Shown in pieces: positions 1 to 8,094 of a stretch of 15,049 nt of DNA. Every line of letters starts with the position of its first letter. Position 1 is the first letter of the stretch. The notes beneath the pieces were generated by a model. It was given only the letters and a program-made list of their open reading frames with translations, searched no databases and was not told the DNA's origin. This stretch comes from Candidatus Pelagibacter sp. TMED196 (GTDB lineage Bacteria > Pseudomonadota > Alphaproteobacteria > Pelagibacterales > Pelagibacteraceae), in assembly GCA_002171925.1 (NCBI GenBank), contig NHIT01000021.1, forward strand, positions 1 to 15,049. The letters run 5' to 3'. Made by a program: the position numbers and the translations under genes.

Positions 1-372
1 TTTGATAAGATCTATCTTATTATTCTGAAAAGCAATTTTAGTGAATTCTCCTGGTTCAGCTAATCGACAATTTTTTTGGTCTGATAGAACCTTTAAAAGA
101 TAGCTTATTACAGCATTACTTCCATGAATATGTAGTTCAGCTAAATCATCTCCTGTGAAACTATGGGGTTTAGGAAACCACAAAAGCAGTGCTTCGGGGT
201 CAATAATTTTTTTATTTTTGGGATCTATAAATTTACATAAATTTATCTCGTTAGACTTAATATTTTTTTCATTTGTTAGAGATCTACAAATATCAAGTGT
301 TTGCGGCCCTGATATTCTAACTATAGCTATTCCGCTTGGGCCTTTCCCTGAAGATAATGCAAAAATATTCAT
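1..372 (-). CDS. mnmE: tRNA modification GTPase MnmE (TrmE), N-terminal part, cut by the window edge
   Basis: This is the first 124 residues of MnmE, read on the minus strand from an ATG at 372; the rest lies beyond base 1. MnmE works with MnmG to add the (carboxymethyl)aminomethyl group to U34 of certain tRNAs. The visible part is the tetrahydrofolate-binding N-domain: MNIFALSSGKGPSGIAIVRI at the start, SFTGDDLAELHIHG at residues 71-84, and EPGEFTKIAFQNNKIDL at 106-122, all family signatures. The GTPase domain is not in the window. The start codon overlaps the stop of the upstream methyltransferase gene by 4 bp (ATGA), so translation is probably coupled. There is no Shine-Dalgarno sequence. 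One oddity is Ile113, where the family usually has Arg in the 'RAFLN' motif. The family assignment is secure. Confidence 0.95.
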   Translation of the reverse strand, partial: MNIFALSSGKGPSGIAIVRISGPQTLDICRSLTNEKNIKSNEINLCKFIDPKNKKIIDPEALLLWFPKPHSFTGDDLAELHIHGSNAVISYLLKVLSDQKNCRLAEPGEFTKIAFQNNKIDLIK

Positions 373-1211
373 TTAGGAGTACAAACAAACCAATTCATTA
401 AATAAGGTCTGTTTTCTGAAGCTATTAACCATCTATCGTCATCGTTTAATTCTTTTAATAATGAGATATCTGAAAAAGATCTATTACTTGTTGATAATAA
501 ACTCACTTTAAAATATTTATTTAATTTTTCTCTAAATTTTTTATTTTCCTCTTCAATAGGATGTCTATGAAATTCTATTATAAGATTACAATTTTTTAAT
601 TTGCTTAAGTTGTCATCATTAAAAATTTCAAATTCTGCACCTTCTATGTCGGATAAAATGAAAATATCATCTAATTTTTTTCCAGAGTCTAAAATATCTT
701 TCAAAAAGCTTGAATTTGCTGCATATTTTATTGAAAGTCTGTTGTCTAATTTATTTATTTTTGAATTTTCAATCATAATATTTCTAGACTCATCTGTAAT
801 TTCAAAAGCGATGGATTGTTCAAAAGAACCTGAATATAAAACGCCTAGGGCAAAATAACCTTCTCCTGCCCCAAAATTAATAAAATATTTTTTCTTATTA
901 ATTTTTTGAAGTTCTACAATCTTATTTTGCACTTCTTGTTCATAACATCCTACTATTTTTGAGGATAAGTCTGGATTAAATTCATAAATTTTTTTGTCCC
1001 AACTTGATTTTTTTAATAATTTCATTCCTTTAAAAGGTCCTGACATTACTTTGTCGTTAGAGATTTGAAAAAGATGGTCTACTAACCATAGTTTTCTCTT
1101 GTCCAAAGCATTATGAAACCTAAATTTCAAACCAAGCTTGCCAATTAAAATATTTAGAAATCCTATTATGCCGTCTCTTTTGAGTGCAAATTTAAATTTT
1201 GATAAATTCAC
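369..1211 (-). CDS. FkbM-type SAM-dependent methyltransferase, target unknown
   Basis: This 280-residue protein has a class I methyltransferase fold of the FkbM type. The SAM-binding glycine loop is INFGAGEGYF at residues 111-120, an acidic residue follows the second strand (E137 in IAFEITDE), and the FkbM signature SDIEGAEFEIF spans 187-197, followed by IIEFHR at 211-216. FkbM relatives O-methylate sugars or small molecules; nothing here identifies the substrate. The start is GTG at 1211, with no in-frame ATG nearby that keeps the N-terminal region, and no Shine-Dalgarno sequence. It lies 14 bp after rho and overlaps mnmE by 4 bp, so it is embedded in a housekeeping operon. In relatives rho and mnmE are usually adjacent, so I infer this is an insertion, perhaps a surface-modification gene. 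Family confidence is good; function is unknown. Confidence 0.85.
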   Translation of the reverse strand: MNLSKFKFALKRDGIIGFLNILIGKLGLKFRFHNALDKRKLWLVDHLFQISNDKVMSGPFKGMKLLKKSSWDKKIYEFNPDLSSKIVGCYEQEVQNKIVELQKINKKKYFINFGAGEGYFALGVLYSGSFEQSIAFEITDESRNIMIENSKINKLDNRLSIKYAANSSFLKDILDSGKKLDDIFILSDIEGAEFEIFNDDNLSKLKNCNLIIEFHRHPIEEENKKFREKLNKYFKVSLLSTSNRSFSDISLLKELNDDDRWLIASENRPYLMNWFVCTPK

Positions 1212-1225
1212 TATTTAAATTATTT

Positions 1226-2497
1226 TTATCCAGGTTTGTTCATTGAAACAAAAAAATCTGCGTTATTTTTTGTATTTTTTAATTTTGACATTAAAAATTC
1301 TATTCCATCCATAGTTCCCATTGGACTAATAATTCTTCTTAGAACATTTACTTTAGTTAAATCTTCTTTTTTAAATAGAAGCTCTTCTCTTCTAGTTCCA
1401 GATCTTGTTATGTCAATTGCAGGATAAATTCTTTTATCTGCAATTTTCCTATCAAGGATCAATTCTGAATTTCCAGTTCCCTTAAACTCTTCAAAAATAA
1501 CTTCATCCATTCTACTTCCGGTATCAACTAAGGCGGTAGATATAATTGTTAAAGATCCCCCTTGCTCTACATTTCTTGCAGCTCCAAAGAATCTCTTTGG
1601 ACGTTGAAGAGCATTTGCATCTACACCTCCAGTCAAAACTTTTCCAGAGCTAGGCACTACAGCATTATAAGCTCTTCCAAGCCTTGTGATCGAGTCTAAT
1701 AGGATGACAACATCTTTTTTATGTTCAACCAACCTCTTTGCTTTTTCTATTACCATCTCTGCCACAGCAACATGCCTAGATGCAGGCTCATCAAAAGTTG
1801 AACTAATAACTTCTCCCTTAACTGTTCTCTGCATATCAGTAACTTCTTCTGGTCTTTCGTCGATCAATAAAACCATGAGATAGCACTCAGGATGATTGAT
1901 TGCTAAAGAATTTGCAATATTTTGTAAAATTATAGTTTTCCCAGCTTTTGGTGGAGAAATTATTAATGATCGTTGTCCTTTACCAATAGGACTAACTAAA
2001 TCAATCAGTCTTGCTGTTTGATCGGGTTTTTTTTCTGCGGTATTTTTTTCAAATTCCATTTTGAGTAGTTGATCAGGATATAACGGGGTCAAGTTATCAA
2101 AAGCTATTTTATTTCTCCCTTTATCAGGTTCTTCAAAATTAATTTGGCTTACCTTTAGTAATGCAAAATATCTCTCTGCATCTTTTGGGGCTCTAATTTC
2201 TCCTTCAACTGAATCTCCTGTTCTTAATCCAAACTTCCTAATCTGGCTTGGACTTACATAAATATCATCTGGACCGGGAAGATAATTAGACTCAATTGCC
2301 CTTAAAAAACCAAAACCGTCCTGTAAAACCTCCAAAACTCCACCCCCTGTGATTTGTTCTTTTTTATCAGCCAGTTTCTTTAATATAGAAAATAAAATTT
2401 CCTGTTTTCGTAAAGTACTTGGATTTTCAATACCAAGTTTCTCAGCTTGAGAAATTAACTCTGAAGGCGATTTTTGCTTTAATTCTTGTAAATTCAT
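1226..2497 (-). CDS. rho: transcription termination factor Rho
   Basis: Rho is the hexameric RNA-dependent ATPase that releases RNA polymerase from untranslated transcripts. The 423 residues match the usual length (419 in E. coli). Visible in order are an N-terminal helical domain (1-45), the RNA-binding cold-shock-like domain with the RNP1 motif GFGFLRA at 61-67, Walker A SPPKAGKT at 181-188, Walker B VVILLDS at 263-269, the Q-loop/R-loop region around [20 protein letters not shown] at 283-302, and the C-terminal [16 protein letters not shown] block at 328-343. All key elements are intact. It lies 61 bp after hemJ and has its own candidate promoter, then runs into the methyltransferase gene and mnmE. 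Rho matters here because convergent genes in this window overlap and show no intrinsic terminators. The assignment is certain. Confidence 0.98.
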   Translation of the reverse strand: MNLQELKQKSPSELISQAEKLGIENPSTLRKQEILFSILKKLADKKEQITGGGVLEVLQDGFGFLRAIESNYLPGPDDIYVSPSQIRKFGLRTGDSVEGEIRAPKDAERYFALLKVSQINFEEPDKGRNKIAFDNLTPLYPDQLLKMEFEKNTAEKKPDQTARLIDLVSPIGKGQRSLIISPPKAGKTIILQNIANSLAINHPECYLMVLLIDERPEEVTDMQRTVKGEVISSTFDEPASRHVAVAEMVIEKAKRLVEHKKDVVILLDSITRLGRAYNAVVPSSGKVLTGGVDANALQRPKRFFGAARNVEQGGSLTIISTALVDTGSRMDEVIFEEFKGTGNSELILDRKIADKRIYPAIDITRSGTRREELLFKKEDLTKVNVLRRIISPMGTMDGIEFLMSKLKNTKNNADFFVSMNKPG

Positions 2498-2528
2498 AAT
2501 GATTAGTTTTGTTTAGGTAAGTAAGTTG

Positions 2529-2556
2529 AATATAGTGATTTAATATAATTATTCAA
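2529..2556 (-). promoter_or_regulatory. candidate sigma-70-type promoter for rho
   Basis: On the minus strand, TTGAAT (2551-2556) and TATATT (2529-2534) are separated by 16 bp. The expected start of transcription is near 2522, about 25 nt before the rho ATG. The -35 box overlaps the hairpin at the end of hemJ. This is a consensus match by eye in AT-rich DNA, so chance matches are likely. Confidence 0.4.
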
Positions 2557-2573
2557 GCCTAAATAGGCTTAAA
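2552..2573 (-). repeat. inverted repeat (RNA hairpin) spanning the hemJ stop codon
   Basis: AAGCCT and AGGCTT form a perfect 6-bp stem with a 4-nt loop at 2555-2570. In the minus-strand transcript the stem can extend to 9 bp (U-A, U-A and one G-U pair). The hemJ TAG lies in the loop side of the structure. No U-run follows, so it is not a classical intrinsic terminator. It could protect a 3' end or act as an attenuator between hemJ and rho. Confidence 0.5.
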
Positions 2574-2993
2574 AACTACAACAAATATTATGAAAATTAG
2601 CAAAATAGTTGGCACTTCATTAATAAATCTAAAAAATTTAGAAGAATGAGTATTTATATTTTCGCTAAAGCTTTTGTAAAAACTAAATAAAAAAAAGTGG
2701 TAGGTAGTTAAAGCCAAAACTAAAATTATTTTTACAATTAACCAGGTCTCTTTAAGAGAATTAAGACCAATCGAGTGCAAAAGTAACAATCCAAATATCC
2801 AGGATAAGATCATTGATGGATTCATAATATAAATGAATAGTCTCCTTTCCATGATTAAAAATGTGTCATATTTATCTTTATTATTTAATGTTTCAGCATG
2901 ATAAACGAAAATCCTTGGTAAATATAATAATCCAGCCATCCAGGATATAACCGCGATTAAATGTAATGACTTAAATAAAAGGTATGTGTTCAT
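2559..2993 (-). CDS. hemJ: protoporphyrinogen IX oxidase HemJ (UPF0093 membrane protein)
   Basis: HemJ oxidises protoporphyrinogen IX to protoporphyrin IX in the inner membrane, the step before ferrochelatase. The protein has 144 residues, the usual size, with four predicted membrane segments (about 3-27, 55-75, 82-104, 124-142). Family marks are His11 in KSLHLIAVISWMAG (the proposed heme ligand), Lys88 in WLIVK, YH at 98-99, and the C-terminal FFRFINEVPTILL followed by a final KPI. It overlaps the end of hemH by 4 bp (ATGA), so the two last enzymes of heme synthesis are translated as a coupled pair. The neighbourhood hemH-hemJ-rho supports the call over other CopD-like membrane proteins. No hemG or hemY is in the window. 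Confidence 0.92.
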   Translation of the reverse strand: MNTYLLFKSLHLIAVISWMAGLLYLPRIFVYHAETLNNKDKYDTFLIMERRLFIYIMNPSMILSWIFGLLLLHSIGLNSLKETWLIVKIILVLALTTYHFFLFSFYKSFSENINTHSSKFFRFINEVPTILLIFIIFVVVFKPI

Positions 2994-3997
2994 ATGTTTT
3001 TAAACAAAAACTTATTACTTAAATGTAACAATAAATTAATATGATCTTCGGTATCATTCAAGCAAGGTACAGCCTCAAAATTTTTTCCACCTTTATCTAT
3101 AAAAGTTTCTTTGCCTTGAATAGAAATTTCTTCAAGAGTCTCTACACAGTCAGAGGAAAATCCAGGACAAATGACAAGTATATTTTTTTTTCCTTCCCTG
3201 GGCAGTTTCTCAAAAGTCTTATCAGTATAAGGAGTTAACCATTCTTGAGGTCCAAATCTGGATTGAAAAGTCGTTACAATTGGTATTTCAGCCTTAAAAC
3301 TTTCTCTAATTAAACGAGTAGTTTTCTGACAGTAACAATGATAAGGGTCGCCTTTTTCAAAATATTTTTTTGGTAATCCATGATAAGAAGCCACTATTAT
3401 GTCAGGCTTCCAGCCTAATTGAGAAATTTTTTTCTCAAGACTTTTTACTACTGCTTTTATATACAATGGTTCAGATTCATAATGAGGTATAATTTGCAAA
3501 CTTGGCTGCCACCTCATTTTTATTAAACATCTATAAACTTCATCACATACTGTAGCTGTTGTAGCTGCGGCGTATTGTGGATATAGGGGTAATACAATTA
3601 AGTTTTCGCATCCTTTTTTTTGAAGACTTTCAATTTTATTTTTAATAGATGGATTTCCATAACGCATTGCATAGTCTACAATTATTTTCTCATTTTTAAT
3701 TTTATCTTCAAGTTTCTTTGCTTGCATGATTGTATAATATCTTAATGGAGACATATTCTCTTTTTGCATCCATATTTTTTTATAAGCCCTTGCTGTTTTT
3801 GAAGGTCTAAAAGTCAAAATAAATGTATTTAAAATAATTTGCCAAATAAAAGGATTCACTTCGATTACTCTTCTGTCAGATAAAAATTCTTTTAAATATT
3901 TTCTTATATCTAACCAGCTTGTTGAGTCAGGAGTGCCTAGATTTATTAATAAAATACCTGTTTTTCCGTAATTTACTTTTGGATGGTTCTTTTCCAT
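2990..3997 (-). CDS. hemH: ferrochelatase
   Basis: Ferrochelatase inserts Fe(II) into protoporphyrin IX, the last step of heme synthesis. The 335 residues match the family length. Signatures are GILLINLGTPDS at 14-25, the LPLYPQYAAATTATV block at 136-150, the catalytic histidine H206 in ASYHGLP, PYHCYCQKTT at 218-227, FQSRFGPQEWL at 244-254, and the acidic motif DCVETLEEI at 283-291 whose first Glu (E286) corresponds to the second catalytic residue. The start is ATG at 3997, 61 bp from the divergently read ftsK. The stop overlaps the hemJ start. There is no extra C-terminal cluster-binding extension. The call is certain. Confidence 0.98.
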   Translation of the reverse strand: MEKNHPKVNYGKTGILLINLGTPDSTSWLDIRKYLKEFLSDRRVIEVNPFIWQIILNTFILTFRPSKTARAYKKIWMQKENMSPLRYYTIMQAKKLEDKIKNEKIIVDYAMRYGNPSIKNKIESLQKKGCENLIVLPLYPQYAAATTATVCDEVYRCLIKMRWQPSLQIIPHYESEPLYIKAVVKSLEKKISQLGWKPDIIVASYHGLPKKYFEKGDPYHCYCQKTTRLIRESFKAEIPIVTTFQSRFGPQEWLTPYTDKTFEKLPREGKKNILVICPGFSSDCVETLEEISIQGKETFIDKGGKNFEAVPCLNDTEDHINLLLHLSNKFLFKNI

Positions 3998-4019
3998 GAT
4001 TTTTTCATCTTTTTTAAGA

Positions 4020-4048
4020 ACTTTATCAATTTTTTATTAATGATACAA
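4020..4048 (-). promoter_or_regulatory. weak candidate promoter for the hemH-hemJ operon
   Basis: In the 61-bp divergent gap between hemH and ftsK, the minus strand carries TTGTAT (4043-4048) and TAAAGT (4020-4025) with a 17-bp spacer, each matching four of six consensus bases. I could not see a convincing ftsK promoter on the plus strand, though it must lie in or near this gap. Low confidence because the DNA is so AT-rich. Confidence 0.25.
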
Positions 4049-4058
4049 AGTAAAGAAA

Positions 4059-6131
4059 ATGATTCGTAAGTTTAAATTAAATAAAGACATTTATTCTAAT
4101 ACTCTAGACTTTTTGAGAAAAAGGTTCGTTGAGGTATGTGGTCTCATATTAATAAGCATTTTTGCGGTTTTTTCATATTCTTTAATTAATTATTCTCCAA
4201 AAAATGGAACACTTATTTACAAAATAGACGAAAAGGGAACTGGCAGCTTATTTGATATTTACTCGAACATATCAGCTGATTTTTTTCTTCAATCTTTTGG
4301 TTTAATATCCTTTTTAATAGCTTTAAGTGTTTTCTCATGGGGAGTAAGTTTAATTTTAAATAAAAAAATTAATAAATTTTTGAGTAAATTATTTTATACA
4401 ATAGTTTATGTAGTTTTAGGTTGCTTATTTATTTATGTTACAAATAATAACTCATTTTGGCTTATTGACAATGGAAATTCTGGATTTATTGGAGAAAAAA
4501 GTTATCTTCTTCTGCAAAGATTTGAGCCAATAATCGAAAGCAATTTGTCAAAAGTTTTTCTTTGTTTTTTTACACTTACTTTTTTTGTTTTAGCCTCAAA
4601 TATTAATTTAAAATATATTTTTTCTAAAATTTTTAAGAAAAAGAAAAATGTTGAAGAAAAAGATGTCCCTTTTGATGATAATGATGAAAAAGACTTTAAG
4701 GAAATTGAGGCAAAACAACAGTCATTTTTATTTAAAAATGATACAGAAATTACTAATATTAAAAAAAATATTTTCGATATACCTTCAATAAAATTATTAG
4801 AAAAAAAACAACCCTCAAAAAATTCAAATTCAAAAAATCCTAGCACTGACTTTATTGAAAAAATTCTTTTAGATTTTGGGATTAAAGGAAAAATAAAAAA
4901 AGTGAGTAATGGTCCAGTTGTTAGTTTATATGAATTTGAGCCTGCAGCTGGTATTAAAGTTTCTAAAATAATTAATTTATCTGAAGATATCGCAAGAAAT
5001 ACAAGTTCTTTATCAGCTCGTGTTGCAATCATTCCTGGTAAAAACACCGTTGGCATAGAAATACCAAATGAAAAAAGAGATGGGGTAGTTCTCTCAGAAA
5101 TTTTAGAATCTGAGAATTTTTTTAAGAGTGATATAAAACTTCCAATAGCTCTTGGAAAAAGTATATCTGGTTATCCAATTATAGCTGATTTGACTTCAAT
5201 GCCACATTTACTCATAGCTGGGACAACTGGCTCTGGTAAATCAGTTTGTATAAATACAATCATTTCCTCTTTGCTATTCAAACACAATCCAGATATTTGC
5301 AAATTTATTTTAATTGACCCAAAAATGTTAGAGTTGTCCTCTTACGAAGGCATACCACATCTTTTAACGCCAGTTATAACTGACGCAAAGAAAGCAACTG
5401 CAGCTTTGAGTTGGACTGTTCGAGAAATGGAAAATAGATATAAGTTAATGAGTTCAGTTGGTGTGAGAAACATTGATAGTTACAACCAAAAGCACAAAAT
5501 TAAAATGCCATATATAATTGTTGTAGTAGATGAAATGTCAGATTTGATGTTAATTTCTGGAAAAGAAATTGAAAGCTATGTTCAAAAATTATCTGCGATG
5601 GCAAGAGCGGCAGGAATTCATATTATAATGGCAACACAAAGACCAAGTGTCGACGTTATTACAGGGACTATTAAAGCAAATTTTCCTACTCGGGTCTCTT
5701 TTCAGGTAAGCTCAAAAATAGATAGTAAAACTATTTTGGGTGAACAAGGTGCAGAACAACTTCTTGGAAAAGGTGACATGTTATTTATGTCATCTGCAAA
5801 CAAAATATTTAGGATACATGGTCCATACATTTCAGAAAATGAAATTGAGAAGGTTACTAGTTTTTTAAGAGCGCAGGGAAATCCAGATTATATTGAGGAA
5901 ATCACCCTTGAAAAAGGAAATGCTTTTAATGAAACTAATATTAATGAGTCAGATGATAACTTATACCAGGCGGCAATTCAAATTGTGAAAACTGAGAAAA
6001 AAGCATCTACTAGTTTTTTACAAAGAAAACTCCAAATTGGCTATAATAGAGCTGCAAGAATGATAGACCAAATGGAAGAAAGCGGCATTGTCAGTAAGGC
6101 AAACCATACGGGCAAAAGAGAGGTTTTGTAA
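4059..6131 (+). CDS. ftsK: DNA translocase FtsK
   Basis: FtsK pumps the chromosome terminus through the closing septum and activates XerCD recombination at dif. At 690 residues it is short compared with E. coli (1329), having only a brief linker, as in many alphaproteobacteria. Four membrane segments are visible at about 26-44, 78-100, 110-128 and 164-182. A charged linker (about 190-265) follows, then the alpha/beta motor with Walker A GTTGSGKS at 388-395, DPKMLELSSYEGIPHLLTPV at 420-439, Walker B IIVVVDEM at 486-493, and MATQRPSVDVITG at 524-536. The C-terminal gamma winged helix (about 633-690, with YNRAARMIDQMEESGIVS) recognises polar guide sequences (KOPS) on DNA. It is followed 3 bp later by lolA, a common pairing in this class. 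Confidence 0.98.
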   Translation: MIRKFKLNKDIYSNTLDFLRKRFVEVCGLILISIFAVFSYSLINYSPKNGTLIYKIDEKGTGSLFDIYSNISADFFLQSFGLISFLIALSVFSWGVSLILNKKINKFLSKLFYTIVYVVLGCLFIYVTNNNSFWLIDNGNSGFIGEKSYLLLQRFEPIIESNLSKVFLCFFTLTFFVLASNINLKYIFSKIFKKKKNVEEKDVPFDDNDEKDFKEIEAKQQSFLFKNDTEITNIKKNIFDIPSIKLLEKKQPSKNSNSKNPSTDFIEKILLDFGIKGKIKKVSNGPVVSLYEFEPAAGIKVSKIINLSEDIARNTSSLSARVAIIPGKNTVGIEIPNEKRDGVVLSEILESENFFKSDIKLPIALGKSISGYPIIADLTSMPHLLIAGTTGSGKSVCINTIISSLLFKHNPDICKFILIDPKMLELSSYEGIPHLLTPVITDAKKATAALSWTVREMENRYKLMSSVGVRNIDSYNQKHKIKMPYIIVVVDEMSDLMLISGKEIESYVQKLSAMARAAGIHIIMATQRPSVDVITGTIKANFPTRVSFQVSSKIDSKTILGEQGAEQLLGKGDMLFMSSANKIFRIHGPYISENEIEKVTSFLRAQGNPDYIEEITLEKGNAFNETNINESDDNLYQAAIQIVKTEKKASTSFLQRKLQIGYNRAARMIDQMEESGIVSKANHTGKREVL

Positions 6132-6137
6132 TTTTTG
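6117..6137 (+). promoter_or_regulatory. ribosome binding site and TTG start of lolA
   Basis: AGAGAGG at 6117-6123, inside the end of ftsK, is one of the few good Shine-Dalgarno matches in the window. It lies 11 nt before TTG at 6135-6137. No ATG or GTG gives the signal peptide, so this site supports the TTG start. Confidence 0.5.
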
Positions 6138-6701
6138 ATTAGAAATTCAATTTTATTTTTAATTATAATTTCACTATTTATATTTAATAAACCTATACAC
6201 GCTAATGAAAAGCAGAAAATAATTGATAATATAAATAATATTGAAACATTAAAATTTAATTTTAATCAGATTTCCTTTGATGAAAAAGAGGAGGGTGAAT
6301 GTTTTTTAAAGAGGCCACATTTTTTAAAGTGTATTTACAAAGACAAAAATCAAAAACAATTAATAGTGAACAAAGATAGTTTAATCATTTATCATGCAAG
6401 ATATAATAAAAGTTATTTTTATCCAATAAAAAAATCTTATTTTTTAGACATTTTAAATAGAAAAAAGTTTGAGAATTTAATTTTAGCAGGATTAATGACA
6501 CAAAGTAACAATGGCTTTGAAATTAAATATTTGGATGAAAAAAAAGGTAAAATTAAAATTTTTTTTGATCTAAATAATTTTGATTTAAAGGGGTGGGAAA
6601 TTAGAAGTTTAAATGGAAGTAGAACAATATTCAAATTAGATAATCTTTTAAAAAACCAAGAATTAAACAAAAAATTATTTGAACTTCCTAACGCTAGTTA
6701 G
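6135..6701 (+). CDS. lolA: outer-membrane lipoprotein carrier protein LolA
   Basis: LolA is the periplasmic chaperone that takes lipoproteins from the LolCDE transporter to the outer membrane. The 188-residue product starts at an uncommon TTG codon. That start gives a complete signal peptide: Arg3, a hydrophobic core (about 5-17) and a likely signal peptidase I site after PIHA (residue 23). The mature part carries the LolA pattern: LKFNFNQ near residue 40, then EGECFLKRPHFLKCIYKD (family: G-x-F-x-K-x-P-x-x-x-R-x-x-Y), LIVNKDSLIIYHARYNKSYF, and a short 'FELP' near the end. Sequence identity to well-studied LolA is likely low, but the position right after ftsK and the architecture agree. Its stop lies 8 bp inside the convergent HIT gene. 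Confidence 0.88.
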   Translation: MIRNSILFLIIISLFIFNKPIHANEKQKIIDNINNIETLKFNFNQISFDEKEEGECFLKRPHFLKCIYKDKNQKQLIVNKDSLIIYHARYNKSYFYPIKKSYFLDILNRKKFENLILAGLMTQSNNGFEIKYLDEKKGKIKIFFDLNNFDLKGWEIRSLNGSRTIFKLDNLLKNQELNKKLFELPNAS

Positions 6702-7059
6702 TCACCATTTTTCCAACGGGCTCACCTCCAAAAAGATGAAAATGAAGATGAGGCACTTCTTGTCCTCCATTTTTGGCAACATTTGAAAGAGTTCTGTACC
6801 CACCTTGAATGTTTGATATTTTTAACAATTTAGCTACATGTGAAATTGCTTTGAAAAACTCTAAAATTTCTCTCTCTTTTGCATTATTGAGAAAATCATC
6901 CAGATCTACATAAGAGCCCTTGGGTATCACTAAAGCATGAATTTTTTTTTGTGGACTAATATCATGAAAGGAAAGTACAAAATCATTTTCATAAATTTTT
7001 TTGCAAGGTACTTCTCCTTTAATAATCTTTGCAAAAATATTATTTTGATCGTACTGCAT
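6694..7059 (-). CDS. HIT-family nucleotide hydrolase (HINT type)
   Basis: This 121-residue protein is a branch-I HIT (histidine triad) protein. The triad motif HLHFHLFGG is at 104-112, with H104, H106 and H108; H106 is expected to be the nucleophile. Other family marks are NNIFAKIIKGEVPCKKIYEN at 6-25, FHDISPQKKIHALVIPK at 31-47, and a YRTLSNVAKNGGQEV stretch at 88-102. HINT proteins hydrolyse purine nucleoside phosphoramidates and related adenylates; the cellular substrate here is unknown. It is the last gene of the his block, 2 bp after hisE, a placement seen in other alphaproteobacteria, so it is co-transcribed with histidine genes although no role in that pathway is known. Confidence 0.93.
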   Translation of the reverse strand: MQYDQNNIFAKIIKGEVPCKKIYENDFVLSFHDISPQKKIHALVIPKGSYVDLDDFLNNAKEREILEFFKAISHVAKLLKISNIQGGYRTLSNVAKNGGQEVPHLHFHLFGGEPVGKMVTN

Positions 7060-7061
7060 TT

Positions 7062-7337
7062 TTATTTTTCTTGTCTTTTTTTTAATTCTTTCATTACATC
7101 CTCAATTTTAATATTGTTTGCCTCTAAAAGAACCATTAAATGATATAGGACATCAGCTGCTTCGTGAACTGTGTTTGAATTTTTTTCAACTGACTCGATT
7201 AATTCTGAAATTTCTTCTTTTACTTTTTCAATAACCAATTTGTTGTCATTAAATAACTTATTTGTATAAGATTTTTCAATTGGTTTAGTTTTTCTTTGAC
7301 GAATTATAGAAATTAGCTCTTCTAATGTTTCAAGCAT
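7062..7337 (-). CDS. hisE: phosphoribosyl-ATP pyrophosphatase HisE
   Basis: HisE removes pyrophosphate from phosphoribosyl-ATP, the second step of histidine synthesis. At 91 residues it is a stand-alone HisE with no HisI fusion. The all-alpha MazG-like metal-binding pattern is visible: EKVKEEISELIES (about 37-49), then VHEAADVLYHLMVLLEANNI (about 57-76) and a VMKELKKR end. The conserved Glu and Asp residues that bind magnesium are all present. It is 1 bp downstream of hisF and 2 bp upstream of the HIT gene, within one operon. hisI, needed for the next step, is not in the window and must be elsewhere. Confidence 0.95.
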   Translation of the reverse strand: MLETLEELISIIRQRKTKPIEKSYTNKLFNDNKLVIEKVKEEISELIESVEKNSNTVHEAADVLYHLMVLLEANNIKIEDVMKELKKRQEK

Positions 7338-7338
7338 T

Positions 7339-8094
7339 TTAAATTCTTACAGGAATTCCTTTGGAATCCAAATATTTTTTTGCATCATTAATAGAAAATT
7401 CACCAAAATGAAATATTGATGCCGCCAAAACTGCACTTGCATTACCAGTTTTTAGACCATCATATAAATGTTCAAGCTTTCCAACCCCTCCAGATGCAAT
7501 AACTGGTATATTTACACTATTTGAAATTCGCTTTGTGAGTTCTAAATCATATCCTTTTTTTGTTCCATCTCTGTCCATGGAGGTCAAAAGTATTTCGCCT
7601 GCTCCTAGTTCTTCAACTTGCTTGGCGTAATCTTCGGCATCAATTCCAGTAGAGTTTCTACCCCCATTTGAAAATATCTCCCATTTATTCTCACTAATTT
7701 TTTTGGCATCAATTGCAATTACTGTGCACTGTGATCCAAAATTTTCTGCAGATTCTTTTACAATATTTTTATTTATTACCGCTGCGGTATTTATTGAAAC
7801 TTTATCTGCACCAGACTTTAACAAATTCGAGATATCATTAATATTTCTTACACCTCCACCAACGGTTAAAGGAACAAAGCAATTTTCAGAAGTTTTTTTT
7901 ACAACATCTAAAAGAATATCTCTGTTTTCATTTGATGCTGTAATATCCAAGAAACAGATTTCATCTGCTCCATTTTCACTATAAAATTTGGCTTGTTCGA
8001 TTGGGTTGCCTGCATCTACTAGGTTAACAAAATTTATTCCTTTTACTACTCTTCCATTTTTTACGTCTAAACAAGGTATAATTCTTTTTAGCAT
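7339..8094 (-). CDS. hisF: imidazole glycerol phosphate synthase cyclase subunit HisF
   Basis: HisF is the TIM-barrel cyclase that, using ammonia, converts PRFAR to imidazole glycerol phosphate and AICAR. It is 251 residues, full length. The catalytic aspartates are D10 (PCLDVKNGR) and D129 (IAIDAKK). Phosphate-binding loops VGGGVR (78-83) and the later ASGGVG are intact. Residues matching the ammonia gate and the HisH interface of the Thermotoga enzyme are kept: R4, E45, D97, K98 and E167. This suggests the protein still works with a HisH partner, yet hisH is not in this cluster. The start ATG follows the hisA stop directly (TAAATG, no gap). There is no HisH fusion. Confidence 0.97.
   Translation of the reverse strand: MLKRIIPCLDVKNGRVVKGINFVNLVDAGNPIEQAKFYSENGADEICFLDITASNENRDILLDVVKKTSENCFVPLTVGGGVRNINDISNLLKSGADKVSINTAAVINKNIVKESAENFGSQCTVIAIDAKKISENKWEIFSNGGRNSTGIDAEDYAKQVEELGAGEILLTSMDRDGTKKGYDLELTKRISNSVNIPVIASGGVGKLEHLYDGLKTGNASAVLAASIFHFGEFSINDAKKYLDSKGIPVRI

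Noticed and set aside
155..376. Open frame of 73 codons on the plus strand at the left edge
   Set aside because: It is antisense to the start of mnmE, whose conserved motifs are clear.
4502..5056. Open frame of 184 codons on the minus strand within ftsK
   Set aside because: It lies wholly inside a certain ftsK coding region. Its product is a low-complexity Ser/Phe/Lys-rich translation without recognisable motifs, as expected for the opposite strand of AT-rich coding DNA.
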